From the NCBI RefSeq assembly GCF_007097485.1, contig NZ_VKDE01000010.1, positions 62,001 through 126,000 on the forward strand: a stretch of DNA of 64,000 bases. The letters are read 5' to 3'. Within the stretch, counting starts at the first letter, position 1. Each line of letters begins with the position of its first letter. The notes below the pieces were generated by a model. That model was given only the letters and a program-made list of their open reading frames with translations, was not told the origin of the DNA and did no database searches. This stretch comes from Carboxylicivirga sp. M1479 (lineage in GTDB: Bacteria; Bacteroidota; Bacteroidia; Bacteroidales; Marinilabiliaceae). Positions 1 to 8,515 of the stretch are shown one piece after another. A program made the position numbers and the translations under genes.

Positions 1-1
1 A

Positions 2-232
2 CACATTAAATCCTGCTTTCAAACGGATCTAATTCATAAGGAAACAAAACTAGTCCTAAGCACACATCTAACGCCAATACAACTTTCTTTATTAAATCCA
101 CATGTTGGATCATTTTTAGAAATGAGATTTATTTCTAAAATAAATTCACTCAAGTATCAACTATCACCTTTCGTTTTTCAAGCTATAAATTCTACTTTTG
201 GAAGCTGTATTGATAAGAGCAAGATTGAATAG
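2..232 (+). CDS. 3' end of an unidentified gene (partial)
   Basis: A reading frame is open from the window edge to a TAG at 230-232, 76 codons, on the same strand as mutS and ending 58 bases before it. The composition (mixed hydrophobic and charged residues, ending FGSCIDKSKIE) looks protein-like, but no motif is recognisable. The start lies outside the window. It could be chance open frame in AT-rich DNA; the length makes a real gene end somewhat more likely. Confidence 0.4.
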   Translation, partial: HIKSCFQTDLIHKETKLVLSTHLTPIQLSLLNPHVGSFLEMRFISKINSLKYQLSPFVFQAINSTFGSCIDKSKIE

Positions 233-290
233 TTATTTACAGTCTATTCTACCTCCAGTACACAACTAGGATACATTTAAAAGATAGACA

Positions 291-2912
291 TTGGCTAAAA
301 CTAAGAAAACACCCGTGCAGACTCCATTAATGAAGCAGTATTATAGCATTAAGGAAAAGTATCCGGATGCCATATTATTATTTCGAGTTGGTGATTTTTA
401 TGAAACATTTTCAGACGATGCTATAAAGGCTTCGCAAATACTAGGTATCACGCTTACCAGAAGAGCCAATGGCGCTGCCTCGTACGTTGAATTAGCAGGT
501 TTTCCGCACCATGCCTTGGATACATACCTACCCAAGCTTGTACGAGCAGGCGAAAGGGTAGCCGTATGTGACCAGCTGGAAGATCCTAAAATGACCAAAA
601 AAATTGTAAAACGAGGTGTTACAGAACTGGTAACTCCCGGAGTAGCCATCAACGATAATATACTTGAGCACAAGGAAAATAATTTTTTGGCCAGCATACA
701 TATTGATAAAAAAGTGGCAGGTGTTGCTTTCTTAGATATATCAACTGGAGAGTTTTTAACTGCCGAAGGGTCTTTTGAGTACATTGATAAACTCCTTACC
801 AATTTCAAACCTAAAGAAGTACTTTTTGAAAAAGGTAAACGCAAGGAGTTTGAACAGCATTTTGGCGATAAGCTTTACACCTATGCTTTTGACGATTGGG
901 CATTTGCCCCTGAATCGGCTCACGACAGACTACTTAAGCATTTTGAAACAAATTCACTCAAAGGGTTTGGGGTACACAACCTAGCCTATGGTATAACAGC
1001 AGCAGGTGCTATCATCCATTATCTAGATTTAACACAACACCACAAAGTTCAGCACATAAGAACACTTGGTCGTATAGATGAAGACAAGTATGTGTGGCTC
1101 GATAAGTTTACCATTCGCAACCTGGAGCTTTTTGGTTCCTTAAACGAAGGTGGCAAATCATTAACTGATGTGATTGACTGCACCATAAGCCCTATGGGAT
1201 CGCGCATGCTTAAACGCTGGATAGCACTTCCGCTTAAAGATGTGAAACCAATTGAGGATCGCCTTAGTGTTGTTGAGCATTTTTTTAAAGAGCCAGAGCT
1301 AAAAAGTGAAATAGTTGAAGAGCTACATTCAATAGGCGACCTAGAGCGTTTGGTGGCTAAAGTAGCAGCAGGCCGCATAACACCACGGGAACTCGTGCAA
1401 TTAAAAACAGCTTTATTCGCAATTGAGCCCATTAAGGAAAGTTGCCTGAGAAGTAATAATGAACATCTTCGTCATATAGGCGATCAATTAAACGCTTGCT
1501 TAACTATTCGTGAGCGCATTCATCGTGAAGTTGAAATCGAACCACCAACACTCGTTGCCAAAGGTGGAGTTATACAAACAGGTATTAATGAGGAGTTGGA
1601 TGATCTCAGAAAAATTGCCTTTTCGGGAAAAGATTACTTAGCCAACCTACAGCAGCGACTCAGCGAAGAAACCAACATACCAAGCATTAAAATTGCCTTT
1701 AACAACGTTTTTGGCTACTACATTGAAGTTAGAAATACCCATAAAGACAAGGTGCCCGAAGAATGGATTCGAAAGCAAACCTTGGTTAATGCTGAACGTT
1801 ACATTACTGAGGAGCTAAAAGAATATGAATCAAAAATACTAGGTGCCGAAGAAAAGATACAAGCAATTGAAGTACGATTATACAACGAACTAATCATTGC
1901 TGTTTCTGAATTTATCTCGGCTATTCAGCTCAACGCCATATTGCTTGCAAAAATTGATGTTCTTATTTCATTCAACAACCTGGCAACCGTTTCAAAATAC
2001 GTTCGTCCGGTGGTTAACGACGAGCTTGAGTTAAATATTACTGCAGGACGTCATCCTGTTATTGAAAAACAACTTCCTGCTGGCGAGCAGTACATTCCCA
2101 ATGATGTTTATTTAGATAACGACAAACAGCAGATCATAATCATCACAGGTCCAAACATGGCTGGTAAGTCGGCTTTATTACGACAGACAGCATTGATTAC
2201 CCTGTTGGCACAAATTGGATGTTACGTGCCCGCTGAGTCGGCCACAATTGGTGTAGTTGACAAAATCTTTACACGTGTTGGTGCATCCGATAACATTAGT
2301 TTAGGCGAATCAACCTTTATGGTGGAAATGAACGAAGCGGCAAGCATATTGAATAATTTAACACCTCGCAGCCTTGTTCTATTTGATGAACTAGGACGAG
2401 GCACCAGTACTTATGATGGTATTTCCATCGCCTGGTCAATAGTAGAATACATTCACGAACACAAACGCGCTGGAGCCAAAACATTATTTGCCACTCACTA
2501 CCATGAGTTAAACGAGATGGAAAAAACTCATAAGCGATGTAAGAATTTTAATGTATCGGTAAAGGAAGTAGATAACAAAGTCATATTTCTTCGAAAACTT
2601 GTGCCTGGAGGCAGTAATCACAGTTTTGGTATACATGTGGCAAAAATGGCTGGCATGCCTAAAAGCGTTGTTAAAAGAGCCAATGATATACTGGGTGAAT
2701 TAGAGATCACACATCGAAATGGCGAACTCTCAAAACCAATGGATGAAATCTCCAATAATCGTGAAGGTATGCAGTTAAGTTTTTTCCAGTTAGATGATCC
2801 GGTTTTAACACAAATACGCGATGAAATAGCCACTTTAGACGTGGACAATCTGACACCAATAGATGCTTTGAATAAATTAAACGATATAAAAAGATGGGTT
2901 GGTGGCAAATAA
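291..2912 (+). CDS. mutS: DNA mismatch repair ATPase MutS
   Basis: MutS binds mismatches and small loops as a dimer and, with ATP, recruits MutL to start methyl-independent mismatch repair in the cytoplasm. The 873-residue length is normal for the family. The N-terminal mismatch-recognition motif F-Y-E lies in GDFYETF (about residue 36-41). The C-terminal ABC-type ATPase has the Walker A motif GPNMAGKS (about 618-626), the Walker B region [12 protein letters not shown] and the switch histidine in LFATHYHEL. The start codon is TTG at 291; no in-frame ATG gives a full N-terminus. It stands alone, followed by about 130 bases of non-coding DNA and a tRNA pair. Family assignment is certain. Confidence 0.97.
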   Translation: MAKTKKTPVQTPLMKQYYSIKEKYPDAILLFRVGDFYETFSDDAIKASQILGITLTRRANGAASYVELAGFPHHALDTYLPKLVRAGERVAVCDQLEDPKMTKKIVKRGVTELVTPGVAINDNILEHKENNFLASIHIDKKVAGVAFLDISTGEFLTAEGSFEYIDKLLTNFKPKEVLFEKGKRKEFEQHFGDKLYTYAFDDWAFAPESAHDRLLKHFETNSLKGFGVHNLAYGITAAGAIIHYLDLTQHHKVQHIRTLGRIDEDKYVWLDKFTIRNLELFGSLNEGGKSLTDVIDCTISPMGSRMLKRWIALPLKDVKPIEDRLSVVEHFFKEPELKSEIVEELHSIGDLERLVAKVAAGRITPRELVQLKTALFAIEPIKESCLRSNNEHLRHIGDQLNACLTIRERIHREVEIEPPTLVAKGGVIQTGINEELDDLRKIAFSGKDYLANLQQRLSEETNIPSIKIAFNNVFGYYIEVRNTHKDKVPEEWIRKQTLVNAERYITEELKEYESKILGAEEKIQAIEVRLYNELIIAVSEFISAIQLNAILLAKIDVLISFNNLATVSKYVRPVVNDELELNITAGRHPVIEKQLPAGEQYIPNDVYLDNDKQQIIIITGPNMAGKSALLRQTALITLLAQIGCYVPAESATIGVVDKIFTRVGASDNISLGESTFMVEMNEAASILNNLTPRSLVLFDELGRGTSTYDGISIAWSIVEYIHEHKRAGAKTLFATHYHELNEMEKTHKRCKNFNVSVKEVDNKVIFLRKLVPGGSNHSFGIHVAKMAGMPKSVVKRANDILGELEITHRNGELSKPMDEISNNREGMQLSFFQLDDPVLTQIRDEIATLDVDNLTPIDALNKLNDIKRWVGGK

Positions 2913-3042
2913 ATTCGTATTGTTTGCCATGTAGCCAGCTTTGTGAAGATTTTTTCATCCCACACATAAAGCACGAACTATCTGATGTCAAAGACAATAA
3001 ATAATTCATCGAATTTTTCTGCAAAAAATGACACTCATTTTA

Positions 3043-3072
3043 TTTGCAATCGTTGAAAAAGCACTATATTTG
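3043..3072 (+). promoter_or_regulatory. Bacteroidota-type promoter of the first tRNA pair
   Basis: A TTTG at 3043-3046 and TATATTTG at 3065-3072 are 18 bases apart, matching the -33/-7 consensus (TTTG, TAnnTTTG) of the primary sigma factor of Bacteroides and relatives. It lies about 90 bases before the tRNA-Gly gene. The same arrangement, with nearly identical downstream sequence, precedes the second pair. Confidence 0.75.
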
Positions 3073-3161
3073 CATCCGCATTTGAGAAACAACTCTGATA
3101 CGCAGAGGGGCAAATGATACTGAAAGTAGGAAGTCAAGCAGGATTGGTGAAATACTTAATT

Positions 3162-3237
<76 letters not shown>

Positions 3238-3242
3238 AGGAT

Positions 3243-3326
3243 GCCCGAGTGGTGGAATTGGTAGACACGCAGGACTTAAAATCCTGTGGCCATTAGGCCG
3301 TGCGGGTTCAAGTCCCGCCTCGGGTA
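3243..3326 (+). tRNA. tRNA-Leu (anticodon TAA), copy 1
   Basis: 84 bases without encoded CCA. The acceptor is GCCCGAG/CTCGGGT, with a G:U closing pair as in other bacterial tRNA-Leu. It has the long variable arm expected of leucine tRNA and the anticodon loop GACTTAAAATC. It differs from copy 2 by compensated acceptor changes, so both copies look functional. Confidence 0.96.
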
Positions 3327-3350
3327 CAGGTCTACTCACCAAAATGACCT

Positions 3351-3386
3351 AAAAGCGCTTAAAACCAATGTTTTAAGCGCTTTTTT
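3351..3386 (+). terminator. Intrinsic terminator after tRNA pair 1
   Basis: Inverted arms AAAAGCGCTTAAAAC and GTTTTAAGCGCTTTT around a short loop, followed by a T run. The second tRNA pair has a closely related hairpin. Confidence 0.75.
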
Positions 3387-3431
3387 ATTTTCAGAAAACT
3401 TCAAGAAAAGTGGTTAAAACAGGTGTTTAAA

Positions 3432-3593
3432 GTGACCAATACGTGACCACTCCCTTTTTCACCCTAAGTGGTCACGTGACCATTTAAATGCCTGGTTACC
3501 AAGATTTAATTTGACTCATATTGATTTTATTTGAACTTGGTTATGTCTGGAAATCTCAAGAACTTTATGCTTTTTGAGTGACCAACGTGACCA
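3432..3593. repeat. GTGACCA repeats upstream of the integrase (candidate arm-type sites)
   Basis: GTGACCA occurs at 3432, 3443, 3476, 3578 and 3587, with an inverted copy near 3469. The pairs are spaced 9 or 11 bases. The pair at 3432/3443 recurs with 20 of 23 matching bases at the other end of the element (11245-11267). Repeats of this kind at both ends of an integrative element usually bind the N-terminal domain of its integrase; the binding is inferred. Confidence 0.55.
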
Positions 3594-3608
3594 CAAAATT
3601 TTATTATT

Positions 3609-4814
3609 ATGAGGTTTTATTCAAATTTCGTACTGAGAAAATCCAGAATTGGCAAGGATGGCTCCTACCCAATTTACCTTCGCCTATTGTTTAAAGGTAG
3701 AAGAGTTGACTTATCATCCGGAATGAGATGCATTCCCAAAAATTGGGATGAAGTACATCAAGTATTCTATGAACTGACCGATGAAGCACAATCTTCCAAC
3801 CAGCGCTTGAGAAAAGTCAAAACATCTGTTGTGGACATCTACAACCGTTTTGTTTCTTCTGGTAAAGAATTTGATGTTGTCGATATTAAAAATGAATTTC
3901 TTGGCAAAAGTGAATCGAAAGGAATGCTTGAGGTTTTCGACTACTACCTTAAAACGATTGAGAACAACATTGGTCATGGCTATGCCTTTCGAACTTTAAA
4001 ACACTATCGTGTATCACGCAAGAAATTGGCAGAATTTCTTAAAAAGAAGCTGAGAAAAAAGGAAATTCCTATAACCAGCGTTGACTATAACTTCCTTAAT
4101 CAGTTTGACATGTTTTTAAAGTCCGAATACGGTGTTCATCAAAATACAGCCTGGAATTACCACAAACACTTAAAAAGAGTGATGAATTTAGCTGTTTCCA
4201 TGGGTCATTTGGATAAGAGCCCTTACAACCAGTTTAAAACAAAATTAGAGCAGGCTAATCGCGATTTCTTAACCAAAGATGAGCTTCACAGACTGGAAAC
4301 AAAAGAAATTGATTTAGACCGTCTTTCAATCGTGAGAGATATATTCGTATTTGCCTGCTATACAGGATTAGCCTATTCTGATATATCTAAATTAAGTCCA
4401 GATCATATTCAGACACGCAACGATGGAAATCAATGGATAATTATTAACCGGACCAAAACAAAAACGCAATGCTCAATCCCCCTTTTCCCCAATGCCATTG
4501 AAATACTTGAACGATATTCCGACTATCCGGAGTCTTTATTAAAGGGAAGAGTTTTACCAGTCGCCTCTAACCAAAAACTTAACAGTTACCTGAAGGAGTT
4601 AGCAAACATTTGTGGTATTAATAAAAAGCTGACTATGCATATGGCTCGTCACACCTTTGCTACTACAGTTACCTTATCTAATGGCGTGCCTATTGAAACA
4701 GTATCAAAAATTCTTGGTCATAAATCTTTAAAAATCACCCAGATTTATGCGAGGGTACTAGAAAATAAAATATCAGAGGATATGATGCAGTTAAAAAACA
4801 AATTGGGAATGTGA
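3609..4814 (+). CDS. Tyrosine recombinase / site-specific integrase
   Basis: A 401-residue phage-type integrase of the Bacteroides conjugative-element group. It has an N-terminal arm-binding domain (about 1-100), a core-binding SAM-like domain (about 105-210) and a catalytic domain (about 215-400). Visible catalytic residues are H344 and R347 in HMARHTF, H371 in LGHKS and the nucleophile Y380 in TQIYARV. The position of the first canonical arginine reads TGLAYSDI, i.e. alanine; the CTnDOT integrase is also known to lack this arginine. It would catalyse recombination between tRNA-Leu and the element. It lies directly after tRNA-Leu copy 1, behind GTGACCA repeats, and is followed by a strong terminator. 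It appears intact. Confidence 0.92.
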   Translation: MRFYSNFVLRKSRIGKDGSYPIYLRLLFKGRRVDLSSGMRCIPKNWDEVHQVFYELTDEAQSSNQRLRKVKTSVVDIYNRFVSSGKEFDVVDIKNEFLGKSESKGMLEVFDYYLKTIENNIGHGYAFRTLKHYRVSRKKLAEFLKKKLRKKEIPITSVDYNFLNQFDMFLKSEYGVHQNTAWNYHKHLKRVMNLAVSMGHLDKSPYNQFKTKLEQANRDFLTKDELHRLETKEIDLDRLSIVRDIFVFACYTGLAYSDISKLSPDHIQTRNDGNQWIIINRTKTKTQCSIPLFPNAIEILERYSDYPESLLKGRVLPVASNQKLNSYLKELANICGINKKLTMHMARHTFATTVTLSNGVPIETVSKILGHKSLKITQIYARVLENKISEDMMQLKNKLGM

Positions 4815-4840
4815 GTAACACCTCATTAAGCATATCTATC

Positions 4841-4891
4841 AACTATTCTTCTACAGTAATTTAGTTATGAGTAGAAGAATAGTTCTTTTTT
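4841..4891 (+). terminator. Intrinsic terminator of the integrase gene
   Basis: A perfect 14-bp stem, AACTATTCTTCTAC paired with GTAGAAGAATAGTT, followed by CTTTTTT, starts 27 bases after the integrase stop codon. Confidence 0.8.
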
Positions 4892-4957
4892 AACAATCTA
4901 TTATTCTACACCTTACATCTAAAGGTGATGCCAGATTAAATTTTGTTGCCAGAATTA

Positions 4958-4988
4958 TTTGTAAAACAAAAAAAAGCCTCTATTTTTG
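4958..4988 (+). promoter_or_regulatory. Bacteroidota-type promoter of the second tRNA pair
   Basis: TTTG at 4958-4961 and TATTTTTG at 4981-4988, 19 bases apart. The following leader repeats the one after 3072 almost base for base, so the duplicated unit includes promoter, both tRNAs and terminator. Confidence 0.7.
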
Positions 4989-5044
4989 CATCCGCATTTG
5001 AGAAACGACTCTGATACGCAGATAGGCAAATGCAAGACTGAATT

Positions 5045-5120
<76 letters not shown>

Positions 5121-5127
5121 CTAGGAT

Positions 5128-5211
5128 GCCGAAGTGGTGGAATTGGTAGACACGCAGGACTTAAAATCCTGTGGCCATTAGGCCGTGCGGGTTCAAGTCC
5201 CGCCTTCGGTA
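5128..5211 (+). tRNA. tRNA-Leu (anticodon TAA), copy 2
   Basis: 84 bases, same body as copy 1 but with acceptor GCCGAAG/CTTCGGT instead of GCCCGAG/CTCGGGT, so the pairing is kept. Its 3' end is the sequence duplicated at 11319-11341. Confidence 0.96.
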
Positions 5212-5217
5212 CTGAAA
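5195..5217 (+). repeat. Left attachment-site repeat (tRNA-Leu 3' end)
   Basis: A 23-bp identity with 11319-11341, starting AAGTCCCGCC in the T-arm and running through the acceptor into the first bases after the tRNA. Tyrosine integrases that use tRNA genes leave such a 3'-end duplicate. Confidence 0.75.
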
Positions 5218-5252
5218 GGCGCTTAAAACATCTGTTTTAAGCGCCTTTTTTT
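5215..5252 (+). terminator. Intrinsic terminator after tRNA pair 2
   Basis: Stem GGCGCTTAAAAC/GTTTTAAGCGCC with a four-base loop, followed by seven T. It resembles the terminator at 3351-3386 and overlaps the att repeat by three bases. Confidence 0.8.
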
Positions 5253-5266
5253 ATTAATCAAGTTTT

Positions 5267-6123
5267 TCATTTAGCTGCCAAAATATAATCGACTGCCTTT
5301 TGAGCTAAACTTGCAGCAGAAACAATAAACCTCTTATCACTCTTTAATTTTCTTAGCCAACCTTCAATATAAGCTGCACTATTATCAATGGTGGCATTTT
5401 CAATTCCACTAATACCACATAGGTAGGCAGCTCCCATCTCTGCAACCAATTCTTCCTGACTGTAATCCTGGCTGCCAAAATTTAGATTTGGAAAGTGTTG
5501 ATGACGACTTAAACGCTTTGAATGGCCCGTGCTATGAATTATTTCATGATAAAGGGTTGAATAAAATTCTTCATCCTCATAAAAGTGCTTGGCATCTGGC
5601 ATATGAACTTCATCCCTAGCCGGTATGTAACAGGCTTTTTTCATACCATACTTAATCAACGGAGAATCATCCCACTTATCAATCAGCTCTTCACATGAAT
5701 CTATTGCTTTAAATTCATGAGCATGTGATGTTTCTTTGGGAATCCTACTTTGATCAATGCCATCAACATCATCAATATGAAATACCCTGTAATACGAAGC
5801 ATTGGTATTTCTTCAATTTCATGATCCTTTTTGACTTCTAACATTTTCCAAAAAATCACCATAAATGACTTAGCACCTTTTTTAATGGAAGCTTCCAGTT
5901 GCTTAACCTGATTGAAGGTGAGAAAATAAGGCCGTTCAAAACCAAAGCTTAATAGATACCAAAAGTTAAATCCTCTATACGCCTTTTTTGAAATCAGATT
6001 GCGAGGAATAGCATCTGAGGTTTGCCATGGCATCGCCAAAGGAATAACTCCCTGCTCTAATCGTTCAATAATTAAATTGGTGACTGTTTCATAAATATCA
6101 AAGTTTTTCATTGTATTTACCAC
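5267..6123 (-). pseudogene. ArdC-like antirestriction / zincin protein, frameshifted
   Basis: Two frames together make one ArdC-type protein. The N-terminal part (6123 to about 5796) matches the ssDNA-binding ArdC_N region (IYETVTNLIIERLEQGVIP, then PWQTS). The C-terminal part carries the zinc-metallopeptidase motif H-E-I-I-H in LYHEIIHSTGHSKRL. Shifting frame near 5795-5798 restores a continuous reading (LRYYRVF, then HIDDVDG, later KWDDSPL), so one base has been lost. ArdC proteins protect incoming single-stranded DNA from restriction during conjugation; that fits the mobile context. The start MKNFDIYE at 6111 is as likely as 6123. A sequencing error cannot be excluded. Confidence 0.85.
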
Positions 6124-6491
6124 TGCCTTGTGGGTTTATTTCGGCTTCTGGCGCGCCATTAAATTTTGGCGAACTCCATTGAGCCGAAATGAATTTTGTC
6201 AAGTGGGCATGTCTGTTTTTGCTATTTGCAAAAACTGAACGCCTTCGTAGGACGGCTGACCATATAGATAGACACATTCAGCCGCACTTGACTTTTCATT
6301 TTCGGCGATTAATAACTTTGACAAGATTTATATGGTGTGGAACCTCTTTTTATACATTATCTCTAAAAGGCAACTTAAACTTAATGCTGGGCTGACTTAT
6401 AAATGCTTGATTAAAACTGCCAGAATCTCATAAAAACCGCTATTTCTACGAAAAGTTTTATAGTGTAGTGGAAACATAATTTAACTCAGAT
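6124..6491. other. Non-coding stretch with a 9-bp inverted repeat
   Basis: No convincing gene. ATTTCGGCT at 6138-6146 and AGCCGAAAT at 6182-6190 are perfect inverted repeats just upstream of the ardC start and could be its operator. The rest shows no recognisable feature. Confidence 0.4.
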
Positions 6492-6765
6492 ATGAATAAA
6501 CAAGAATTAGTTTCAGCCATTGCTGAAAAGGCAAGCATAACTAAAGTAGATGCAGAAAAAGCAATCAATGCATTTGTTGAAACAACAAAAGAAACACTGG
6601 CAAAAAAAGGAAAGCATCCAATTAATTGGATTTGGTACGTTCTCTGTTTCTGAGCGTTCAGCTCGCACAGGACGTAATCCACAAACTGGTAAAGAAATTC
6701 AGATAGCAGCTAAGAATGTTGCTAAATTCAAAGCCGGAAAAGCTTTGGATGATAGTATCAATTAA
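6492..6765 (+). pseudogene. HU-type DNA-binding protein, frameshifted at A7
   Basis: The first frame (from ATG 6492) reads MNKQELVSAIAEKASITK and continues through the HU helical part, then stops after [12 protein letters not shown]. The next frame carries the rest: [19 protein letters not shown], then RNPQTGKEI and [11 protein letters not shown], the beta-arm and C-terminus of HU. The frames join at a run of seven A (6602-6608). HU bends DNA and often serves recombination in mobile elements. The break may be a true indel, a sequencing error in a homopolymer, or a slippage site that still yields some full-length protein. A terminator follows. Confidence 0.85.
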
Positions 6766-6789
6766 AGATTCCTATTGAAAATAAGTGTA

Positions 6790-6815
6790 GGCTACCTGTT
6801 ATGGTAGCCTTTTTT
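6790..6815 (+). terminator. Intrinsic terminator of the HU gene
   Basis: Stem GGCTACC/GGTAGCC with loop TGTTAT, then six T. It may also serve the convergent hipA gene from the other strand. Confidence 0.75.
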
Positions 6816-6855
6816 GTGCAGTTTTCATTCTTAGTTATGTGAGGTTTTAACAAGC

Positions 6856-8130
6856 TTACTCTTCTACCAACCTAAAAGCCATTGCTTTTAACTCTTGCTC
6901 TGCTCTAGATAGACCATATTTATCAGCTACATTCCTCCATGTTCTAACAGCCTTTTTTACCTCGTCAATAATTGCATGTGCACGTGCTTCCGTCAATCGG
7001 AAGAACTCAGCAACCTGTATAGCCAATTCCAAATCAAGCGCATTATCTTCATCCGAGATGTTTAGCTTTAATCCCATACCTGTCTCAACTGGGTTGATGT
7101 CATAGGCCGGTGATAACAACCAGCCTTTGTTAGTCAAAATGAAACCATGATTGCGTAAGTGATCATCTGTGTTAGATACACAGATGCTAAATACAATACG
7201 GCGCCAAAGCTCTTCCAAATCATCCTTGACATTAGCACCATAATTCTGAATAAATTCCACTAGTTCCAGATAACTGATACCATCAGCATGATCTTGTCCA
7301 TCTGAATAGCCCAGCATTGTCATCGCCGATGCAAAATGAATACGTTCTCCTATTTCCGTTCTGTCAAAACGCTTTGTTAAAAAGGTATAGTAATTGGAAG
7401 AAAACTTCTGAGCGCGTGATTCCGCCATATTGACTCCTGCAGCAATAGCCATTTCATAGGTCACCATTTCCCATCCTCCTATATCTCCCTGGTCAATTCG
7501 ACTTGGGAACTTAGCTATCCAGAGCACTCCTTTATCATCCAGAATACTGGCTTTGGGTCTTGCTCCTCCTAATGAGGCTCCCGGCGCAATCAGCATACTT
7601 AACCAACGTAAGTACTCTGGATCATCCATCACATCCTCCTCTTCCAGACGAAGACTTATTTGTTCTAGTTCACGTAATGAAGTCCATGGAGGCGCTGCCA
7701 TCTCCCTGTTATTGTTTATAAAAGGTCCATCTTCATGAAGCTTAAAGCGTATTGCACCCATGCGGTGCTCATCAAAAACACCCAATAAATAATCTGTTTC
7801 AAAAAATTTTTGCTCTGTACGTTCTTCCTTGCGTGCCAAAGCAGCTTCTCTACGACGCATTAAAATACGTCCCCAACGATCCGGTGATGAATCCAGAAAA
7901 ATACCAAAGTTAGATTGCTCTTCATTCAAATAGTGTAATCCAGAATACAATTGTAAACCCGGGTCTAAAACTTGTACAGATTGGTTTTTCAGCCATTGCT
8001 TATTATATTCAAAGGAGAATAGCTCTTTACCTTTAAGTCGCTTGGAATACAATATCCCCATCAACTGGGGTTCCTCCATCCCAACCCAATGCGCATAAAC
8101 CAGTATTTCTCTTTTATCCTCTTTCATCAC
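6856..8130 (-). CDS. hipA: HipA-family serine/threonine kinase toxin
   Basis: 424 residues, normal for HipA kinases, which phosphorylate translation factors such as glutamyl-tRNA synthetase and cause growth arrest. Kinase motifs are visible: the glycine-rich/lysine segment GGARPKA (188-194), WIAKFPS (204-210), FLTKRFDR, the catalytic loop SNTDDHLRNHGF with D322/D323 and N327, and the metal-binding PAYDIN (D344). It overlaps the upstream antitoxin gene by four bases (ATGA), so the two are translationally coupled. In a mobile element it would act as a stabilising addiction module; this is inferred from family and context. The target substrate is unknown. Confidence 0.92.
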   Translation of the reverse strand: MMKEDKREILVYAHWVGMEEPQLMGILYSKRLKGKELFSFEYNKQWLKNQSVQVLDPGLQLYSGLHYLNEEQSNFGIFLDSSPDRWGRILMRRREAALARKEERTEQKFFETDYLLGVFDEHRMGAIRFKLHEDGPFINNNREMAAPPWTSLRELEQISLRLEEEDVMDDPEYLRWLSMLIAPGASLGGARPKASILDDKGVLWIAKFPSRIDQGDIGGWEMVTYEMAIAAGVNMAESRAQKFSSNYYTFLTKRFDRTEIGERIHFASAMTMLGYSDGQDHADGISYLELVEFIQNYGANVKDDLEELWRRIVFSICVSNTDDHLRNHGFILTNKGWLLSPAYDINPVETGMGLKLNISDEDNALDLELAIQVAEFFRLTEARAHAIIDEVKKAVRTWRNVADKYGLSRAEQELKAMAFRLVEE

Positions 8131-8447
8131 TCACTCTTCTTCTTAGGTGCCCGTTTAGGTGTAATTATCTCAGCATCTTGTAATTTTCGGCCCAACTCAT
8201 CATCTTTTGCAATAGTGCTCAGGTCTTTTTCCAGACCAAGAACCTGAAGCACTAACAAATATGCACCAATGCTTACTGTTTCAGCTCCTTTTTCTATAGC
8301 TGACAAGGTTGGACGGCTAATATTAGCACGTTCAGCCACTTGCTCTGAACTCAATTTACGTCGCAAACGTGCCAACTTAATATTTTCACCCATCTCGGAC
8401 AAAATACGCTTTATCTTGGGAAGAATTATGATTTTCTTTTTAGCCAT
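8127..8447 (-). CDS. hipB: HipB-like XRE-family antitoxin / repressor
   Basis: 106 residues with a lambda-repressor-type helix-turn-helix at about 17-75 (KLARLRRKLSSEQVAERAN, then ISRPTLSAIEKG). HipB proteins bind HipA and repress their own promoter. The gene precedes hipA with a four-base overlap. A perfect palindrome lies four bases before its ATG, next to the -7 box, which fits autorepression. The basic, lysine-rich C-terminus (PKRAPKKKSE) is likely flexible. Confidence 0.9.
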   Translation of the reverse strand: MAKKKIIILPKIKRILSEMGENIKLARLRRKLSSEQVAERANISRPTLSAIEKGAETVSIGAYLLVLQVLGLEKDLSTIAKDDELGRKLQDAEIITPKRAPKKKSE

Positions 8448-8450
8448 ACA

Positions 8451-8473
8451 GTAAAATATATTTTACAAATATA
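8451..8473 (-). promoter_or_regulatory. hipBA promoter and palindromic operator
   Basis: GTAAAATATATTTTAC (8451-8466) is a perfect 16-bp palindrome. On the minus strand it follows directly after TATATTTG (8466-8473), a match to the Bacteroidota -7 box. A half-site TATTTTAC recurs at 8491-8498. A repressor on the palindrome would cover the transcription start; the binding protein is presumably HipB. Confidence 0.65.
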
Positions 8474-8515
8474 GCATATTTAAGCAATTTTATTTTACAC
8501 TATAACATTCACCTT

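Noticed and set aside
6189-6395. 68-codon frame between ardC and HU
   Set aside because: No start context, no motif and a composition unlike its neighbours; most likely chance.
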